From Aliikangiella sp. G2MR2-5 (GTDB lineage: Bacteria > Pseudomonadota > Gammaproteobacteria > Enterobacterales > Kangiellaceae): 64,000 nucleotides of DNA. Positions 1 through 8,951 of the stretch are shown piece after piece; the stretch's first letter is position 1, and each line of letters opens with the position of its first letter. Made by a program: the position numbers and the translations under genes. Under the pieces are notes generated by a model. It was not told where the DNA came from. It saw only the letters and a program-made list of their open reading frames with translations, and made no database searches. The stretch lies in assembly GCF_015687155.1 (NCBI RefSeq), contig NZ_JADPQF010000002.1, positions 62,001 to 126,000 of the forward strand, written 5' to 3'.

Positions 1-473
1 ACAAAGCGTCCACGACTGTCAAATATTAAAGTATAGGGTGTTGCTGGCACATCACCAATTAATTCAAGTAGCTTTTGCGAAGCTTTGAGAATGGGAATTT
101 CTGGTCGCGCACGCTTTGCCCAAAGACGAAGCAGCCTGTTACTATCACCAATTCCAGCCATGACAAATTGCATTCTCGATTTTTCATTTAGCCTGTTATA
201 CGCCTTGATTTGACGCAGGCACCATCGACATTTGTCTTCATAAAAGCTCAGCAGCAAAGGCTTTCCGATATAACCCTCTAAGTCGACAACGTCCTCCGAC
301 TGTAAACTGTGCAACTTTATTCCTGCAAGTTGGTGAGTAACCGGAGCGGCATTAATTCCGCCTCGGGCCTCGGCAAGTGCAAAGGATGCACCAGTTACAA
401 TGAAGATAGAAAAAACAAAGTTTAAAATTCTCTGCAATGTGATACCTCGACAGAGACAACAGAGCTTCAACAT
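1..473 (-). CDS. Thioredoxin-like (TlpA/redoxin-type) exported protein, partial
   Basis: I translated this minus-strand reading frame by hand; it is open from an ATG at 473 to the window edge, so the C-terminus is missing. The first ~36 residues look like a Sec signal peptide. A thioredoxin fold follows, with a CRWC redox motif at residues 82-85 after the strand KPLLLSFYED, and a later PATPYTLIF segment that matches the cis-proline loop and strand of this family. It starts 3 nt after the stop of the TonB-dependent receptor, so the two are very probably one operon. By family it would be a periplasmic disulfide or redox protein. Its partner could be the CxxC plug of the receptor, but that is inference. 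Confidence 0.75.
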   Translation of the reverse strand, partial: MLKLCCLCRGITLQRILNFVFSIFIVTGASFALAEARGGINAAPVTHQLAGIKLHSLQSEDVVDLEGYIGKPLLLSFYEDKCRWCLRQIKAYNRLNEKSRMQFVMAGIGDSNRLLRLWAKRARPEIPILKASQKLLELIGDVPATPYTLIFDSRGRF

Positions 474-476
474 GAT

Positions 477-2663
477 TTATTCACCGTGTCCGTACTTAAA
501 TCCCAGATAAAATTCACGACCTTTCAATGGACCGTATATGTGGGCAACATCATAAACCGGTTCACCATTATCGCTCTGCCAGTAAAGAGTACTATCCAGA
601 TCTTTAACTTGAGTAAAATCAAGCAGATTTTTGCCGCCAAGATAAACAGACATTGAGTCATTAACTTTGTAGGAAACTTTAAAATTGACCATAGAGAAAG
701 CTTTGGCATTGGTCGACTTGAGAGCGGACAACTCCCCATCATCGACCAGGTTATTGCCGTTGGCATCATCAAATATGTTAAAGCGATCCTGATACCCATA
801 ATCGGCAAGGTCCCTGGAACCTATCCAGGTTGTATCAAGTGTTGCTTTCCACCGTTCCTTTTCATACTTGATGCCCAGACGCGCGCGCTGCTCCAGAGGA
901 ACAACCGCAAACGTTTGCTGGTAGTTGCGTTCATAATTGTAAAACTCCAGAGCTCCGTCGATACTCCACTCACTATCGATTTCATAACCGAATACCCAGT
1001 CAATAGTCGAAACGCTCATTGTATCCTCCGCATTAACAAGGTGAGGACGCTCGAAGTTTTCAAAATCAATAAAAGCCAGATTTTCAATCTCACTCACAGC
1101 AAGGGAAATTGTCGAGTTAAACTCCTCCCCTTCATAACTTAAGCCATAGCTAACGCTGAGCGATTTTTCGATATCGGTCACTGCAATTTCAAAACCGTCA
1201 TCGAGTATGCCGTGATCGGATTCAAAAAATGTTGCCGGCGTTCTGAATCCCTGCCCGATGGAAAGACGAGATGTCCAGTCGTTCCCATGGTCATAGCGCA
1301 TATGTAATCTAGGAGTCACCAGATTTTCGTCAATTTCATTTTCAACGGTTGTCTGTTCGATCCAGTCTGTTTGCAGATTATCAAAACGAACTGCAAGATT
1401 AAGCTCCAGCTTGTCGTTGACATACCAGGTGTCCTGAATATAAAAGCCCTGAGAATCAGTATCGAAACTGTCTCCGGTAATTTCGGGATCCTGCGCTTGC
1501 AATATTCGCAGCGCCTCAGACTGTGAGCGCATTTCTTCGCTTTTCTTGTCAATTCCGAAAGTCAGTAAATGATCGATGCCGAATGTCATAGTCCACTTGA
1601 AATCAAAGAAATCAATAATATCGGTATTGTTATAATCAAATCCTTCATAGAAAGAATCCTGACCGTGATCGACACGACTATAAGTTGCTTGCCAGTGGTT
1701 ATCGTCGTCAACTTCATGGATCCAGCGCAACATAATTTCTTCGCGATCCGATTGAATCATTTCTGCAGTTTCCCAGGGATTAGCAAGAAATTGCTCACGC
1801 ACATCACCATTTTCAAAAAAGTTGCCCCACGGCGTTGCAACATTAGCCTCTGAAGCAATTACCGTATCCCAGTTCTCTCCTGTTGGCCCACCGAAAACAT
1901 CCGACTCAAAATAGGAGTAGCGAGCCTGTAGGTTATTGTGAAAATTCATTTCATAATTGAGTTTCAGCATCAATGAAGTATTTTCCATCGCAGGATTTTC
2001 ACTCACTCCGTTATCATCTTCATCAGACTGGTCGATGTCCTGATATTGAAGGGCGGTGGTTAAACCGAGACTTTTGTCTTTGTTCACTACAGTACCGAGC
2101 ATGGAGAACATTTGATCACCATCATCATGCATGGCTGCATTAAGTTGCAGTAAATCCCTGGTCGCATTGCGAGTTACCAGATTAATCGTTCCGCCAATGG
2201 CTTCCGGTGCAATCAAAGAAGCTCCTGCTCCGCGAGCAACTTCTATTTCCGAAATACCTGTGGCCGTGATTGCATCCATTCCATAGTAAGAAGAAACCAC
2301 CGAATGCATGGGGACTCCGTCAACCAGTACCGTGGTATGCTCGCCTTTAAGACCGTTAATCATCACCCGCTTCATACCGCACATGGAGCATTCGTTATTG
2401 ACTCTAATTCCCGGTTCATTGGTTATCGCTTCGGTCAGAGTCATTGCCTGTTTGCGGTCAATGGTTTCTTCCGAGATCAACTCTGTCTTTTCGATCACAT
2501 CAGCGAGACGGCCTTTACGCGAAAGGCGCTCTTTGGTACCAATGATTGTGATAATCTGTTCTTCTTCGGCTTCAGTTTCAAATCCTTCCTCCTCGGCCGA
2601 GAGCTGGGTTGCCACAAGAGTCGCACAAAAAACCAGGCCTGCCGCGGTAGTCGATTTATTCAT
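477..2663 (-). CDS. TonB-dependent outer-membrane receptor with CxxC plug motif
   Basis: This is a 728-residue outer-membrane receptor for TonB-driven uptake of a metal complex or similar ligand. I chose the ATG at 2663 (MNKSTTAAG...) because AAGGGA sits about 6 nt upstream and a clean signal peptide ending in LSA follows; an in-frame extension to 2726 lacks these. After an acidic stretch comes a TonB-box-like QIITIIG, then the plug domain with the typical NGLKGEHTTVLVDG and GAGASLIAPEAIGGTINLVT segments, then a long beta-barrel. The plug carries CSMCG at residues 92-95, an unusual cysteine pair also found in one TonB-receptor subgroup. Two Fur-like sites lie upstream, suggesting iron repression. 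The substrate cannot be read from the sequence. Confidence 0.93.
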   Translation of the reverse strand: MNKSTTAAGLVFCATLVATQLSAEEEGFETEAEEEQIITIIGTKERLSRKGRLADVIEKTELISEETIDRKQAMTLTEAITNEPGIRVNNECSMCGMKRVMINGLKGEHTTVLVDGVPMHSVVSSYYGMDAITATGISEIEVARGAGASLIAPEAIGGTINLVTRNATRDLLQLNAAMHDDGDQMFSMLGTVVNKDKSLGLTTALQYQDIDQSDEDDNGVSENPAMENTSLMLKLNYEMNFHNNLQARYSYFESDVFGGPTGENWDTVIASEANVATPWGNFFENGDVREQFLANPWETAEMIQSDREEIMLRWIHEVDDDNHWQATYSRVDHGQDSFYEGFDYNNTDIIDFFDFKWTMTFGIDHLLTFGIDKKSEEMRSQSEALRILQAQDPEITGDSFDTDSQGFYIQDTWYVNDKLELNLAVRFDNLQTDWIEQTTVENEIDENLVTPRLHMRYDHGNDWTSRLSIGQGFRTPATFFESDHGILDDGFEIAVTDIEKSLSVSYGLSYEGEEFNSTISLAVSEIENLAFIDFENFERPHLVNAEDTMSVSTIDWVFGYEIDSEWSIDGALEFYNYERNYQQTFAVVPLEQRARLGIKYEKERWKATLDTTWIGSRDLADYGYQDRFNIFDDANGNNLVDDGELSALKSTNAKAFSMVNFKVSYKVNDSMSVYLGGKNLLDFTQVKDLDSTLYWQSDNGEPVYDVAHIYGPLKGREFYLGFKYGHGE

Positions 2664-2730
2664 AGTGAATCCCTTAATAATCAAATAAGCATTAAAAATG
2701 GCGGTGAAATTATCTTCACCAGACAATGAC

Positions 2731-2749
2731 GCAGATGATAATCATTCCC
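2731..2749 (-). promoter_or_regulatory. Fur-box-like operator A
   Basis: The 19 bases centred on A2740 match the Fur consensus (9-1-9 palindrome) at 14 of 19 positions by my hand alignment, and contain the intact core GATGATAATCATT. The site lies about 70 nt upstream of the TonB receptor start, where repression by Fe-Fur would be expected. Confidence 0.6.
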
Positions 2750-2761
2750 AACAACACAAAC

Positions 2762-2780
2762 AAGAATAATTCTCATTTTT
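2762..2780 (-). promoter_or_regulatory. Fur-box-like operator B
   Basis: On the minus strand this reads as AATGAGAATTATTCTT and matches about 13 of 19 positions of the Fur consensus. It lies 12 nt beyond site A, so the two could bind adjacent Fur dimers in front of the receptor gene. Confidence 0.5.
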
Positions 2781-3069
2781 ATTTGATCGAGATCAAGTAT
2801 GCTTTTTATTGAACACAGCTTTGCAATTAGGCTTTAAATATGGGCATTTTTAGAGTTAAGTATCATTTTTAAATACTTTTATGTATTGAGATATTGATTT
2901 TCAGCTAAAATACCTTATAGTATTTATTATTAATACTTTTCAGCACTGATCTTTATCAGGAATTCAGCCTTAACCAGATAGGAAAGCAGAACTCTGGTTT
3001 TGTGTTATTTTGTAAATCAGGCTGTAAAGAGAGCCTCCCGCTTATCTTATCAGCTCAGGAGTCGCGAAA

Positions 3070-4218
3070 ATGCGCATTAAGAATCCGTTTAAATTTGACA
3101 TCGAAGTTGCCGGTGATTTTTTCTGTGGTCGTAAACAGGAAATTGCCGATCTGGTGGAACATATCGAAAATGAAACCAATATCATCATGTTCGCTAAAAG
3201 ACGAATTGGAAAATCGTCTTTGCTCAAAGAGGTTTTTACTCACCATTTACCAAAAAACATATTGAAAACCCACATAGACATTTACTCGGTATCCAATATT
3301 CGCGAGCTCTATTTAAAAATTGTTAAAGGAATAGAAGAAAGTCTGCTGGGCTTTGAAAGCAACCTGAAGAAACTGAGTCGTCTGGTTGATAAGCTGCAAA
3401 ACTATTTTGCCAACGCAAAGGTGAGTCTGGTATTAAGCGGAAAGCCTCAATTAAAAATTGAAGCCACTGAAAAGGACTACTTTCAGGCAATAGAGTCTCT
3501 GTTTAGCCATTATTTCGAATTTTTAGCCGATCACAATTTACAAGCAGTGATTGCAATTGATGAATTTCAAAAAATTGTCTCGTTGAATGAATCGGAAAAA
3601 ATAGAGGAGCTGTTGCGAACTATTGCTAATAAGCGGGTCAACACTTCGTTCGTATATACTGGATCAAAGCGCAATATATTACTTGCCATGTTTAATGACT
3701 CGGGAAGAGCATTTTTCAAGCTGGGTACCGAATTTGAACTACCGCCAATTAGCAAGAATGAATTCTACTTATGGGTTAATGAGCGCATGGCTCTTAAAAA
3801 CCTTCGGGTCGAAATTAGTGCTTTCGAACATCTGTATCATGAAGCTGACGGCGAAACTCGCTTTATTCAACAAGTATGTCATGAAATTTTCAGACTGCAT
3901 CAAAACAAGGATATTATCGACCTTAACAGAATTCAGGAAATTATTTGCGATGTCATCCGCAAAAAAACCTACAATGCGCAATTGCTGAATCGCTACACTG
4001 CTGCTCAACAAAATACGTTGAAGCTGATAGCCTCATCAAATGGCGTCAATATTTATCAAAATGATTTGTTGAGCACTTTTGGCGTGAGTAAGGCAACTGC
4101 ACAATCGTCTCTGCGCTCACTCCTTAAAGAAGGAGTTATTTTTCAGGATCTGAACGGTGCCCTGTCGTTTGAAGACGTAGAATTTAAATTATGGCTCCGG
4201 TTTATTTCGGAGTCTTAA
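3070..4218 (+). CDS. Orphan AAA+ ATPase (archaeal-ATPase type) with C-terminal winged helix
   Basis: A 382-residue P-loop ATPase of the STAND/archaeal-ATPase kind. The N-terminal FFCGRKQEI box precedes a Walker A of the form FAKRRIGKSSL (residues 41-51), in which the first glycine of the usual motif is replaced. Walker B is AVIAIDEF (159-166), and a sensor-like strand SFVYTGSKR is at 193-201. The last ~65 residues resemble a winged helix (QNDLLSTFGVSKATAQSSLRS). Proteins of this build are typically ATP-dependent switches or nucleic-acid-associated regulators. No partner gene is adjacent: the gene stands alone between a divergent receptor and a terminator. A CAGGAG precedes the ATG with ~8 nt spacing. 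The specific function is unknown. Confidence 0.8.
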   Translation: MRIKNPFKFDIEVAGDFFCGRKQEIADLVEHIENETNIIMFAKRRIGKSSLLKEVFTHHLPKNILKTHIDIYSVSNIRELYLKIVKGIEESLLGFESNLKKLSRLVDKLQNYFANAKVSLVLSGKPQLKIEATEKDYFQAIESLFSHYFEFLADHNLQAVIAIDEFQKIVSLNESEKIEELLRTIANKRVNTSFVYTGSKRNILLAMFNDSGRAFFKLGTEFELPPISKNEFYLWVNERMALKNLRVEISAFEHLYHEADGETRFIQQVCHEIFRLHQNKDIIDLNRIQEIICDVIRKKTYNAQLLNRYTAAQQNTLKLIASSNGVNIYQNDLLSTFGVSKATAQSSLRSLLKEGVIFQDLNGALSFEDVEFKLWLRFISES

Positions 4219-4247
4219 CTTTCTCATTATTCTTCAATTTCAAATCT

Positions 4248-4276
4248 GGAGGGCATTTTAATGTCCTCCTTTCTTT
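4248..4276 (+). terminator. Rho-independent terminator after the AAA+ ATPase
   Basis: A 10-bp stem (GGAGGGCATT pairing with AATGTCCTCC, one G-T pair) is followed directly by a T-rich run. It sits 30 nt after the ATPase stop. Confidence 0.75.
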
Positions 4277-4477
4277 TCTCCAATTGTTTATCGAAGCGAC
4301 GCCCGGTTTACACACATTGAGAATCCAGCTCAGTTATATAACCGATATTAATATAACCGACTAGGATTAATAATTTCCTGCAAGAAGCAAATCGGTCTAA
4401 ATTATCTCGAACAAAATCTTGTAAAAACGGCCATACTTATCTCTATAGGAGATTAGTCTTTTTGGAGTATGATTGTA

Positions 4478-6166
4478 ATGGTCAAAATGAAGAAGATAAC
4501 ACTTGCTGTAGCGCTCGGACTATCGCTATCCCCTCTGGCAACTCAGGCAATTGGCTTAGGTCAAATTTCCAGTAAAGCCGAACTAAATAAGCCAATGAAT
4601 ATCCGCATTCCCATCATGACGGAAGAGCCGGATCTGACAGGCTTGAAAGTAAGCCTGGCGAACGCGACAGAGCATGCTCGTTTTGGAATTGAATATCCTC
4701 TATGGCTTCCCAAATTTTCCTCCGAAGTAGTACAAACGCCTCAGGGATTTTATTTGCAACTGACTAGTCTCCAGCCAATCAAGGAACCCGTCGTCGACTT
4801 TATCTTGCAACTGGATTATCAAGGCGCACAGCTCTACAAAGAAATTACCCTACTCCTGGATTACTCTGTTGCTTCGCAAGAAATAAACAAGACGGGACCT
4901 CAATCGATGACAACATCTGTAGAATCATCGCGTGTAGTTAGAACTATTGCGAACCCCACAATGCAACTTACAGCTGGAGCTAGAGAAAAGCTGGTCAGCA
5001 ACAGCCGTGTCATTCGAGGGCAAAGTCTTTGGACACTTGCCAAGAACTGGAAAGCGAATGGATTAACTCAGAACGAAAAGATGTCGCTTATTTTTAATAG
5101 TAATCCTCACGCTTTTATTAATGGTGATCGAAACCTGCTAAAAGAAGGCGCTTTAATCAACTATACAACCGATACAGCTTTCGCTTCCAACGCGCCCGAA
5201 AATAGCAGCCTTCAAAGTGCTCAAGCAGAACAATCTGTGCAAGCCATACAAACATCAAGTCAAACAGTTCAACTGCAAGATTTTCCTGCCAAGATATCGG
5301 CAGGAGACAGCGCTGCACAATCCAAAATTGAAAACCTGGAAGGTCAGATTGCACAGCTAAATGAAACGATTGAACAACAGGCGATTGCCAACGAACAAAT
5401 GAAAAGACAGCTGGCGCAACTCGAAACCATACTGGCTAAACTGGATAAGCAACCCGTGACCACACTTCCTGAAATTGAACTGGCAGAAACTCAAGTTACA
5501 GGTGAGTCCGGCGTAGAACTGGAAACCATACCAACAATTCCTGAGTCTGCAACTACCGTTCCTGCCTCAAATGAAACTATCACCATTGATGACTCAAAAA
5601 CTGACGCTCAGCCTCCGGTATTACAAGGAGAAACAGTAAAATCAGATACTGAATCCAACTCCTGGTGGCAATCGAACATTGTCGCGCTGATCACTCTGAG
5701 TGGGGGGGTATTGCTACTCGGCGGAGTCATATTTGGACGCGTAAACAACCAGTTAAGCGTTAGAAAGTTTGAAGAAATGTTGCGTAATAAATTAAAGGAA
5801 GTTGAAAAAAATGGTTCAAAAAAATATACAAGCATGCCTAAAGTTAAAGAACTGAAACTTCCTCGCAGAGTTTCCATATCAACTCAGTTTAAATGCATTC
5901 AATCGGCAGCTAAGTTTTATCTACGTTGCCATCGCCATGATCTTGCCAAAGAGCTGGTTAACGAGTCGCTAGTGGAGCATGCAAGCAACTCAAAAATGGT
6001 AACTGCATTGCTTAAATTGAGAAAAGCCATTTATCTGCAAATTGATTCGGAACTTTCAAAAGAAATAGTCGATAAACTTGAACACGCACCTAAACGTAAT
6101 AGCGAGGAAGAGCCAATGCTAAAAGTTGTCGACAGCGATGACCTTTGGGATAAGAAAGTTTCGTAG
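4478..6166 (+). CDS. FimV-like protein (peptidoglycan/polar-organiser type)
   Basis: About 562 residues. The N-terminus has a signal peptide and the FimV N-terminal domain opening IGLGQISSKAELNKP. A LysM-like segment follows near residues 178-230 (VIRGQSLWTLAKNW...LIFNSNPHAF), then a coiled coil (~280-320), a linker rich in T, E and P, one transmembrane helix near 405-425, and a cytoplasmic tail with a helical, TPR-like AAKFYLRCHRHDLAKELV segment. FimV proteins are inner-membrane organisers of type IV pili and polar assemblies. I chose the ATG at 4478 because GGAG at 4464-4467 is correctly spaced for it; the in-frame ATG at 4469 is too close. It is shorter than classical FimV (about 900 residues) and is a single gene, so it is probably a paralogue. 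Confidence 0.82.
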   Translation: MVKMKKITLAVALGLSLSPLATQAIGLGQISSKAELNKPMNIRIPIMTEEPDLTGLKVSLANATEHARFGIEYPLWLPKFSSEVVQTPQGFYLQLTSLQPIKEPVVDFILQLDYQGAQLYKEITLLLDYSVASQEINKTGPQSMTTSVESSRVVRTIANPTMQLTAGAREKLVSNSRVIRGQSLWTLAKNWKANGLTQNEKMSLIFNSNPHAFINGDRNLLKEGALINYTTDTAFASNAPENSSLQSAQAEQSVQAIQTSSQTVQLQDFPAKISAGDSAAQSKIENLEGQIAQLNETIEQQAIANEQMKRQLAQLETILAKLDKQPVTTLPEIELAETQVTGESGVELETIPTIPESATTVPASNETITIDDSKTDAQPPVLQGETVKSDTESNSWWQSNIVALITLSGGVLLLGGVIFGRVNNQLSVRKFEEMLRNKLKEVEKNGSKKYTSMPKVKELKLPRRVSISTQFKCIQSAAKFYLRCHRHDLAKELVNESLVEHASNSKMVTALLKLRKAIYLQIDSELSKEIVDKLEHAPKRNSEEEPMLKVVDSDDLWDKKVS

Positions 6167-6412
6167 CTCTTCTTTAGTTACTCTTAGCTTTTCTTGCCGA
6201 AGTCAGAGTGCCTCGTGCATAGTCGCGCGAAACACTCTGCAGGCAATTAACTTCAAGTAGTAACAAATTTTGAGGTTATCCCGAGATAGCGTTTTAAATA
6301 CTGTTCCCGTCCACCACAACTTTCCATCCTACATCGTGCAAGACCTATATTTTTCAGAACAGCAACTACTGAACATTAACTCAATAACTCATTCGTTCAA
6401 TCGCTCAATACC

Positions 6413-8041
6413 TCAGTCCACTGTTGGTAGCTTTAATGTTGATTCCACCTGACCACCAAATTCAAATGAAAGCTGATATGGTACAAGCGTAGGCACTGCA
6501 TAGAGAGCGTCAAAAGTATCAATAGCCAAAGCTATTTTGTGACCTTTTGCCACATTATAGGCTGCAGCGACCAGCTCCCACTCTAGCTCAAGCCTTTCAT
6601 TTTTTGGCGCACTATATTTTGTTATTGGTCCATGAGTGATTAATGTACCGGTACCATCTGGCGCAACATCGTACAAATATGCAATAAGCTGGAACTTACC
6701 GTAACTCGCTTTGACATTGAGTTTTACTTTGCCAATTCCACGAATTCTAGTTTCCCGACTCACCGGCTCAGTTTTGAAAACGATACCATTCACTCTGCTG
6801 ACCAGCCCAATTGGAGTTTTTACCGGTAACTGGACTGTCGACTCGAGAGTTTCACTAATCAAAGGAATTCCGCTGGTAGCCAATGTGTCCAGTCCGCTGT
6901 ATATATGGTTCGACTTAGCAAACCAGGACGAGTAAGGCTCAGACAAAAGCTTCCCCTGAGAAAAGAGTCCTCGTGGCCCGAGATAAAATGTTACTTCCTG
7001 TCCCTTATTCGTCGGCCAACTAGAAAACTCCGTTCTTTCATCGCTCATGGCAACTTTCATGGTCACGGGAGGCTCACCCATAATGCCTGTATTTTCACCT
7101 TTTAACCAATAATCAAACCAGCGATGAGCATTTTCCCAGGTATAACTTTCCAGCCCAAATAAACCAAATCCTTCGCTAATAGCATGAGTTCCCTGGTTGA
7201 AGTCAAGACGCTTTGGAACCGTTAATTGCTCATAAAACTTCAGCAGATTATTCGGTTGGAAAAGATTGTCTCCAAGATTGTTCGCCAGATACACAGGGGC
7301 ATTTCTTTCATTGATGAGATGGACAAAATTTTTCGTTGAACGCGCTTCAGCCCACTCGGTAACCCGATCAATATTTTTGTGAAAAATCAGGTCAAAGAAA
7401 TTTTGAGCAATCATCGGGTCAAGATTTGCAGTCAAAAAGCCACTGGACACTAACAGAAACCCCCAGAATAAGCGTGGAGTTTCCTGTTGATATAGAGAAT
7501 CAGTCAACGAGGCCCAGGTACTCATTGCGATAGCAGTTTTCAAGCGTGGTTCTTTGGCAAGTCCCATTAAACTGATACCGGAACCATAGGAAATTCCACT
7601 GACCCCGATGTTTTGCACATCAACCGAAGTATTGGCCGACAACCAGTCGATTACCGCGCTAAGATCAGCCATATCATTATCACCAGTGACATCAACCAGG
7701 CCTTCAGAGCACCCCCAGCCTCTCGCACTATAACTTAATACCAGATATCCCTTTTTGGCAAAAAAGCTGGCTTGCAGAAAATATTCATGCTCTTCCAGAA
7801 CCCAGCTGTTGATAAAAATGATTGCCGGATACCCTGCGTCCGGGCGGACAGCTTTCGGGCTAAACAGGTTAACCGCCAGATTGGTACCATCAGCCGATTC
7901 GATCAAGATATCGTCTTCAAACTGAAATGAATCAGTTTCCATATCCGGGAGCTTTACACAAACATTTGCCGAGCTTACAGCAGAAAAAAAGCACAATACC
8001 AGAATAGTGGTCATGCGCCACAAACATTGTTGATTGGTCAT
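6413..8041 (-). CDS. CocE/NonD-type alpha/beta hydrolase (X-Pro dipeptidyl-peptidase-like), exported
   Basis: A 542-residue serine hydrolase of the S15/CocE kind. A signal peptide ending around SSA at residue 25 sends it out of the cytoplasm. The alpha/beta-hydrolase domain has the nucleophile elbow GISYGS with Ser151, after the family-typical ARGWGCSEG loop. Likely catalytic Asp258 lies in NNLGD and His286 in NQGTH. The C-terminal ~190 residues form the beta-rich non-catalytic domain of this family. Known members cleave X-Pro dipeptides, glutaryl-amides or esters such as cocaine; the substrate here is not predictable. AGGACC precedes the ATG. The gene is monocistronic, with no functional link to its neighbours. 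Confidence 0.88.
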   Translation of the reverse strand: MTNQQCLWRMTTILVLCFFSAVSSANVCVKLPDMETDSFQFEDDILIESADGTNLAVNLFSPKAVRPDAGYPAIIFINSWVLEEHEYFLQASFFAKKGYLVLSYSARGWGCSEGLVDVTGDNDMADLSAVIDWLSANTSVDVQNIGVSGISYGSGISLMGLAKEPRLKTAIAMSTWASLTDSLYQQETPRLFWGFLLVSSGFLTANLDPMIAQNFFDLIFHKNIDRVTEWAEARSTKNFVHLINERNAPVYLANNLGDNLFQPNNLLKFYEQLTVPKRLDFNQGTHAISEGFGLFGLESYTWENAHRWFDYWLKGENTGIMGEPPVTMKVAMSDERTEFSSWPTNKGQEVTFYLGPRGLFSQGKLLSEPYSSWFAKSNHIYSGLDTLATSGIPLISETLESTVQLPVKTPIGLVSRVNGIVFKTEPVSRETRIRGIGKVKLNVKASYGKFQLIAYLYDVAPDGTGTLITHGPITKYSAPKNERLELEWELVAAAYNVAKGHKIALAIDTFDALYAVPTLVPYQLSFEFGGQVESTLKLPTVD

Positions 8042-8413
8042 TATTTTGGTCCTGTTATTTTAGGTTTATAGTTTTATTTTTGTATTCGCTCAGATACTCC
8101 GCGCAAACCACTGGTACGACCTTCAACCAGTTAATCTAACCTAATACAGCCTGAGCACTTTTTCAGCAACCACTCTCAACAAGAGATAAATGAACGTGTT
8201 TTTTGATAATAATTATTTCGATTTGCGAATAAATTGAACTCTCTTGTCAAATTTATCCCTGTTATCTTTGAGCCCCCTGGTAGGCGAAGATAAGCATGAT
8301 ATTCGAATTGATTTCAGGGTAATAAGATAAAGCAACGTTTATAAGCTAAACCATTGCATCATCGAGTTTGATAAATCAGACTAGACACCAATGAAAAAAC
8401 GGAGACGGGTCCG
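8042..8413. other. Intergenic region between divergent hydrolase and small ORF
   Basis: About 370 AT-rich bases between two divergent genes, presumably holding both promoters. The segment around 8200-8260 (repeated TTGATAAT/ATTATTTCGA-type words) and TTTATAAGC near 8338 are possible promoter elements, but none is convincing. A GGAGA ribosome-binding site for the next ORF is at 8401-8405. I see no coding or RNA signal. Confidence 0.35.
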
Positions 8414-8785
8414 ATGAAAAACAAACTACTATATCTTCTGACAAGTTCATCGAATCAATGGCTTGAAGATAGCGAGCTAGACAATTTCAATATTCATTTA
8501 AGGAAAGCTTTTTTAGACCAGTTCTCAGCAACTCCTGACAACAATGACACCGCAAAATATCTAAGACTGGGTCACTTCTGCGCAGATTCAGATGACGGCG
8601 AAACTCAGGGACTAATTATGGGTGAGGAAAAACATTTAGTCTCTACCCTGTTATGGACTGCATTCGGTGACTCAGAGGTACCTGCACCGGTAATAGAAAA
8701 TTATCCCGAGATTAGCAAGGAGCAGTGGAATCAAGTCATTCGGATAGCTCAAATTGCAGTACAGTTATTTGAAAATGAAAAATAG
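8414..8785 (+). CDS. Small acidic protein of unknown function
   Basis: A 123-residue soluble, acidic protein without signal peptide or membrane segment. GGAGA lies 8 nt before the ATG, which supports real translation. I recognise no family. It has mostly helical segments, with a C-terminal helix (KEQWNQVIRIAQIAVQLFENEK). It is flanked by a divergent hydrolase and a convergent M14 peptidase, so it forms its own transcription unit. Confidence 0.6.
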   Translation: MKNKLLYLLTSSSNQWLEDSELDNFNIHLRKAFLDQFSATPDNNDTAKYLRLGHFCADSDDGETQGLIMGEEKHLVSTLLWTAFGDSEVPAPVIENYPEISKEQWNQVIRIAQIAVQLFENEK

Positions 8786-8951
8786 GGAGTCCGCTAAAAA
8801 AACAATTCGAATCCAACTTAAAAGAAATCTGATACAACCTGTTGTCAAGCAGACTTCCGGGGCCAGGCAAAATAAAAGACTCGGATTCTGCCTGATACTG
8901 TTTTCCAGATACTCCGAGTGATTAGCTATAAAACATGTCCAGCTTTAAAAC

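Larger units (their letters stand above)
2664..3069. promoter_or_regulatory. Divergent intergenic region between TonB receptor and AAA+ ATPase
   Basis: This AT-rich stretch of about 400 bases separates two divergent genes. The part near the receptor holds two Fur-box-like sites. The middle contains repeated A/T-rich words around AATACTTTTA (2873-2940) with partial dyad symmetry. A CAGGAG ribosome-binding site for the ATPase lies at 3056-3061. I see no ORF with coding character and no RNA gene in it. Confidence 0.5.

Noticed and set aside
2664-2726. N-terminal extension of the TonB receptor to an upstream start at 2726
   Set aside because: The extension has no ribosome-binding site and would bury the signal peptide; the ATG at 2663 has both.
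2304-2729. Long open frames on the + strand opposite the TonB receptor N-terminus
   Set aside because: They are shadows of the receptor: no ribosome-binding site, no coherent domain, and they run against a gene with clear motifs.
3070-4218. Phage-defence role for the AAA+ ATPase
   Set aside because: No nuclease, toxin, transmembrane effector or mobile-element gene is adjacent; the family alone does not justify it.
8879-8919. Inverted repeat ACTCGGA/TCCGAGT between convergent genes
   Set aside because: Only 7 bp with a 27-nt loop and no T-run; not enough to call a terminator.
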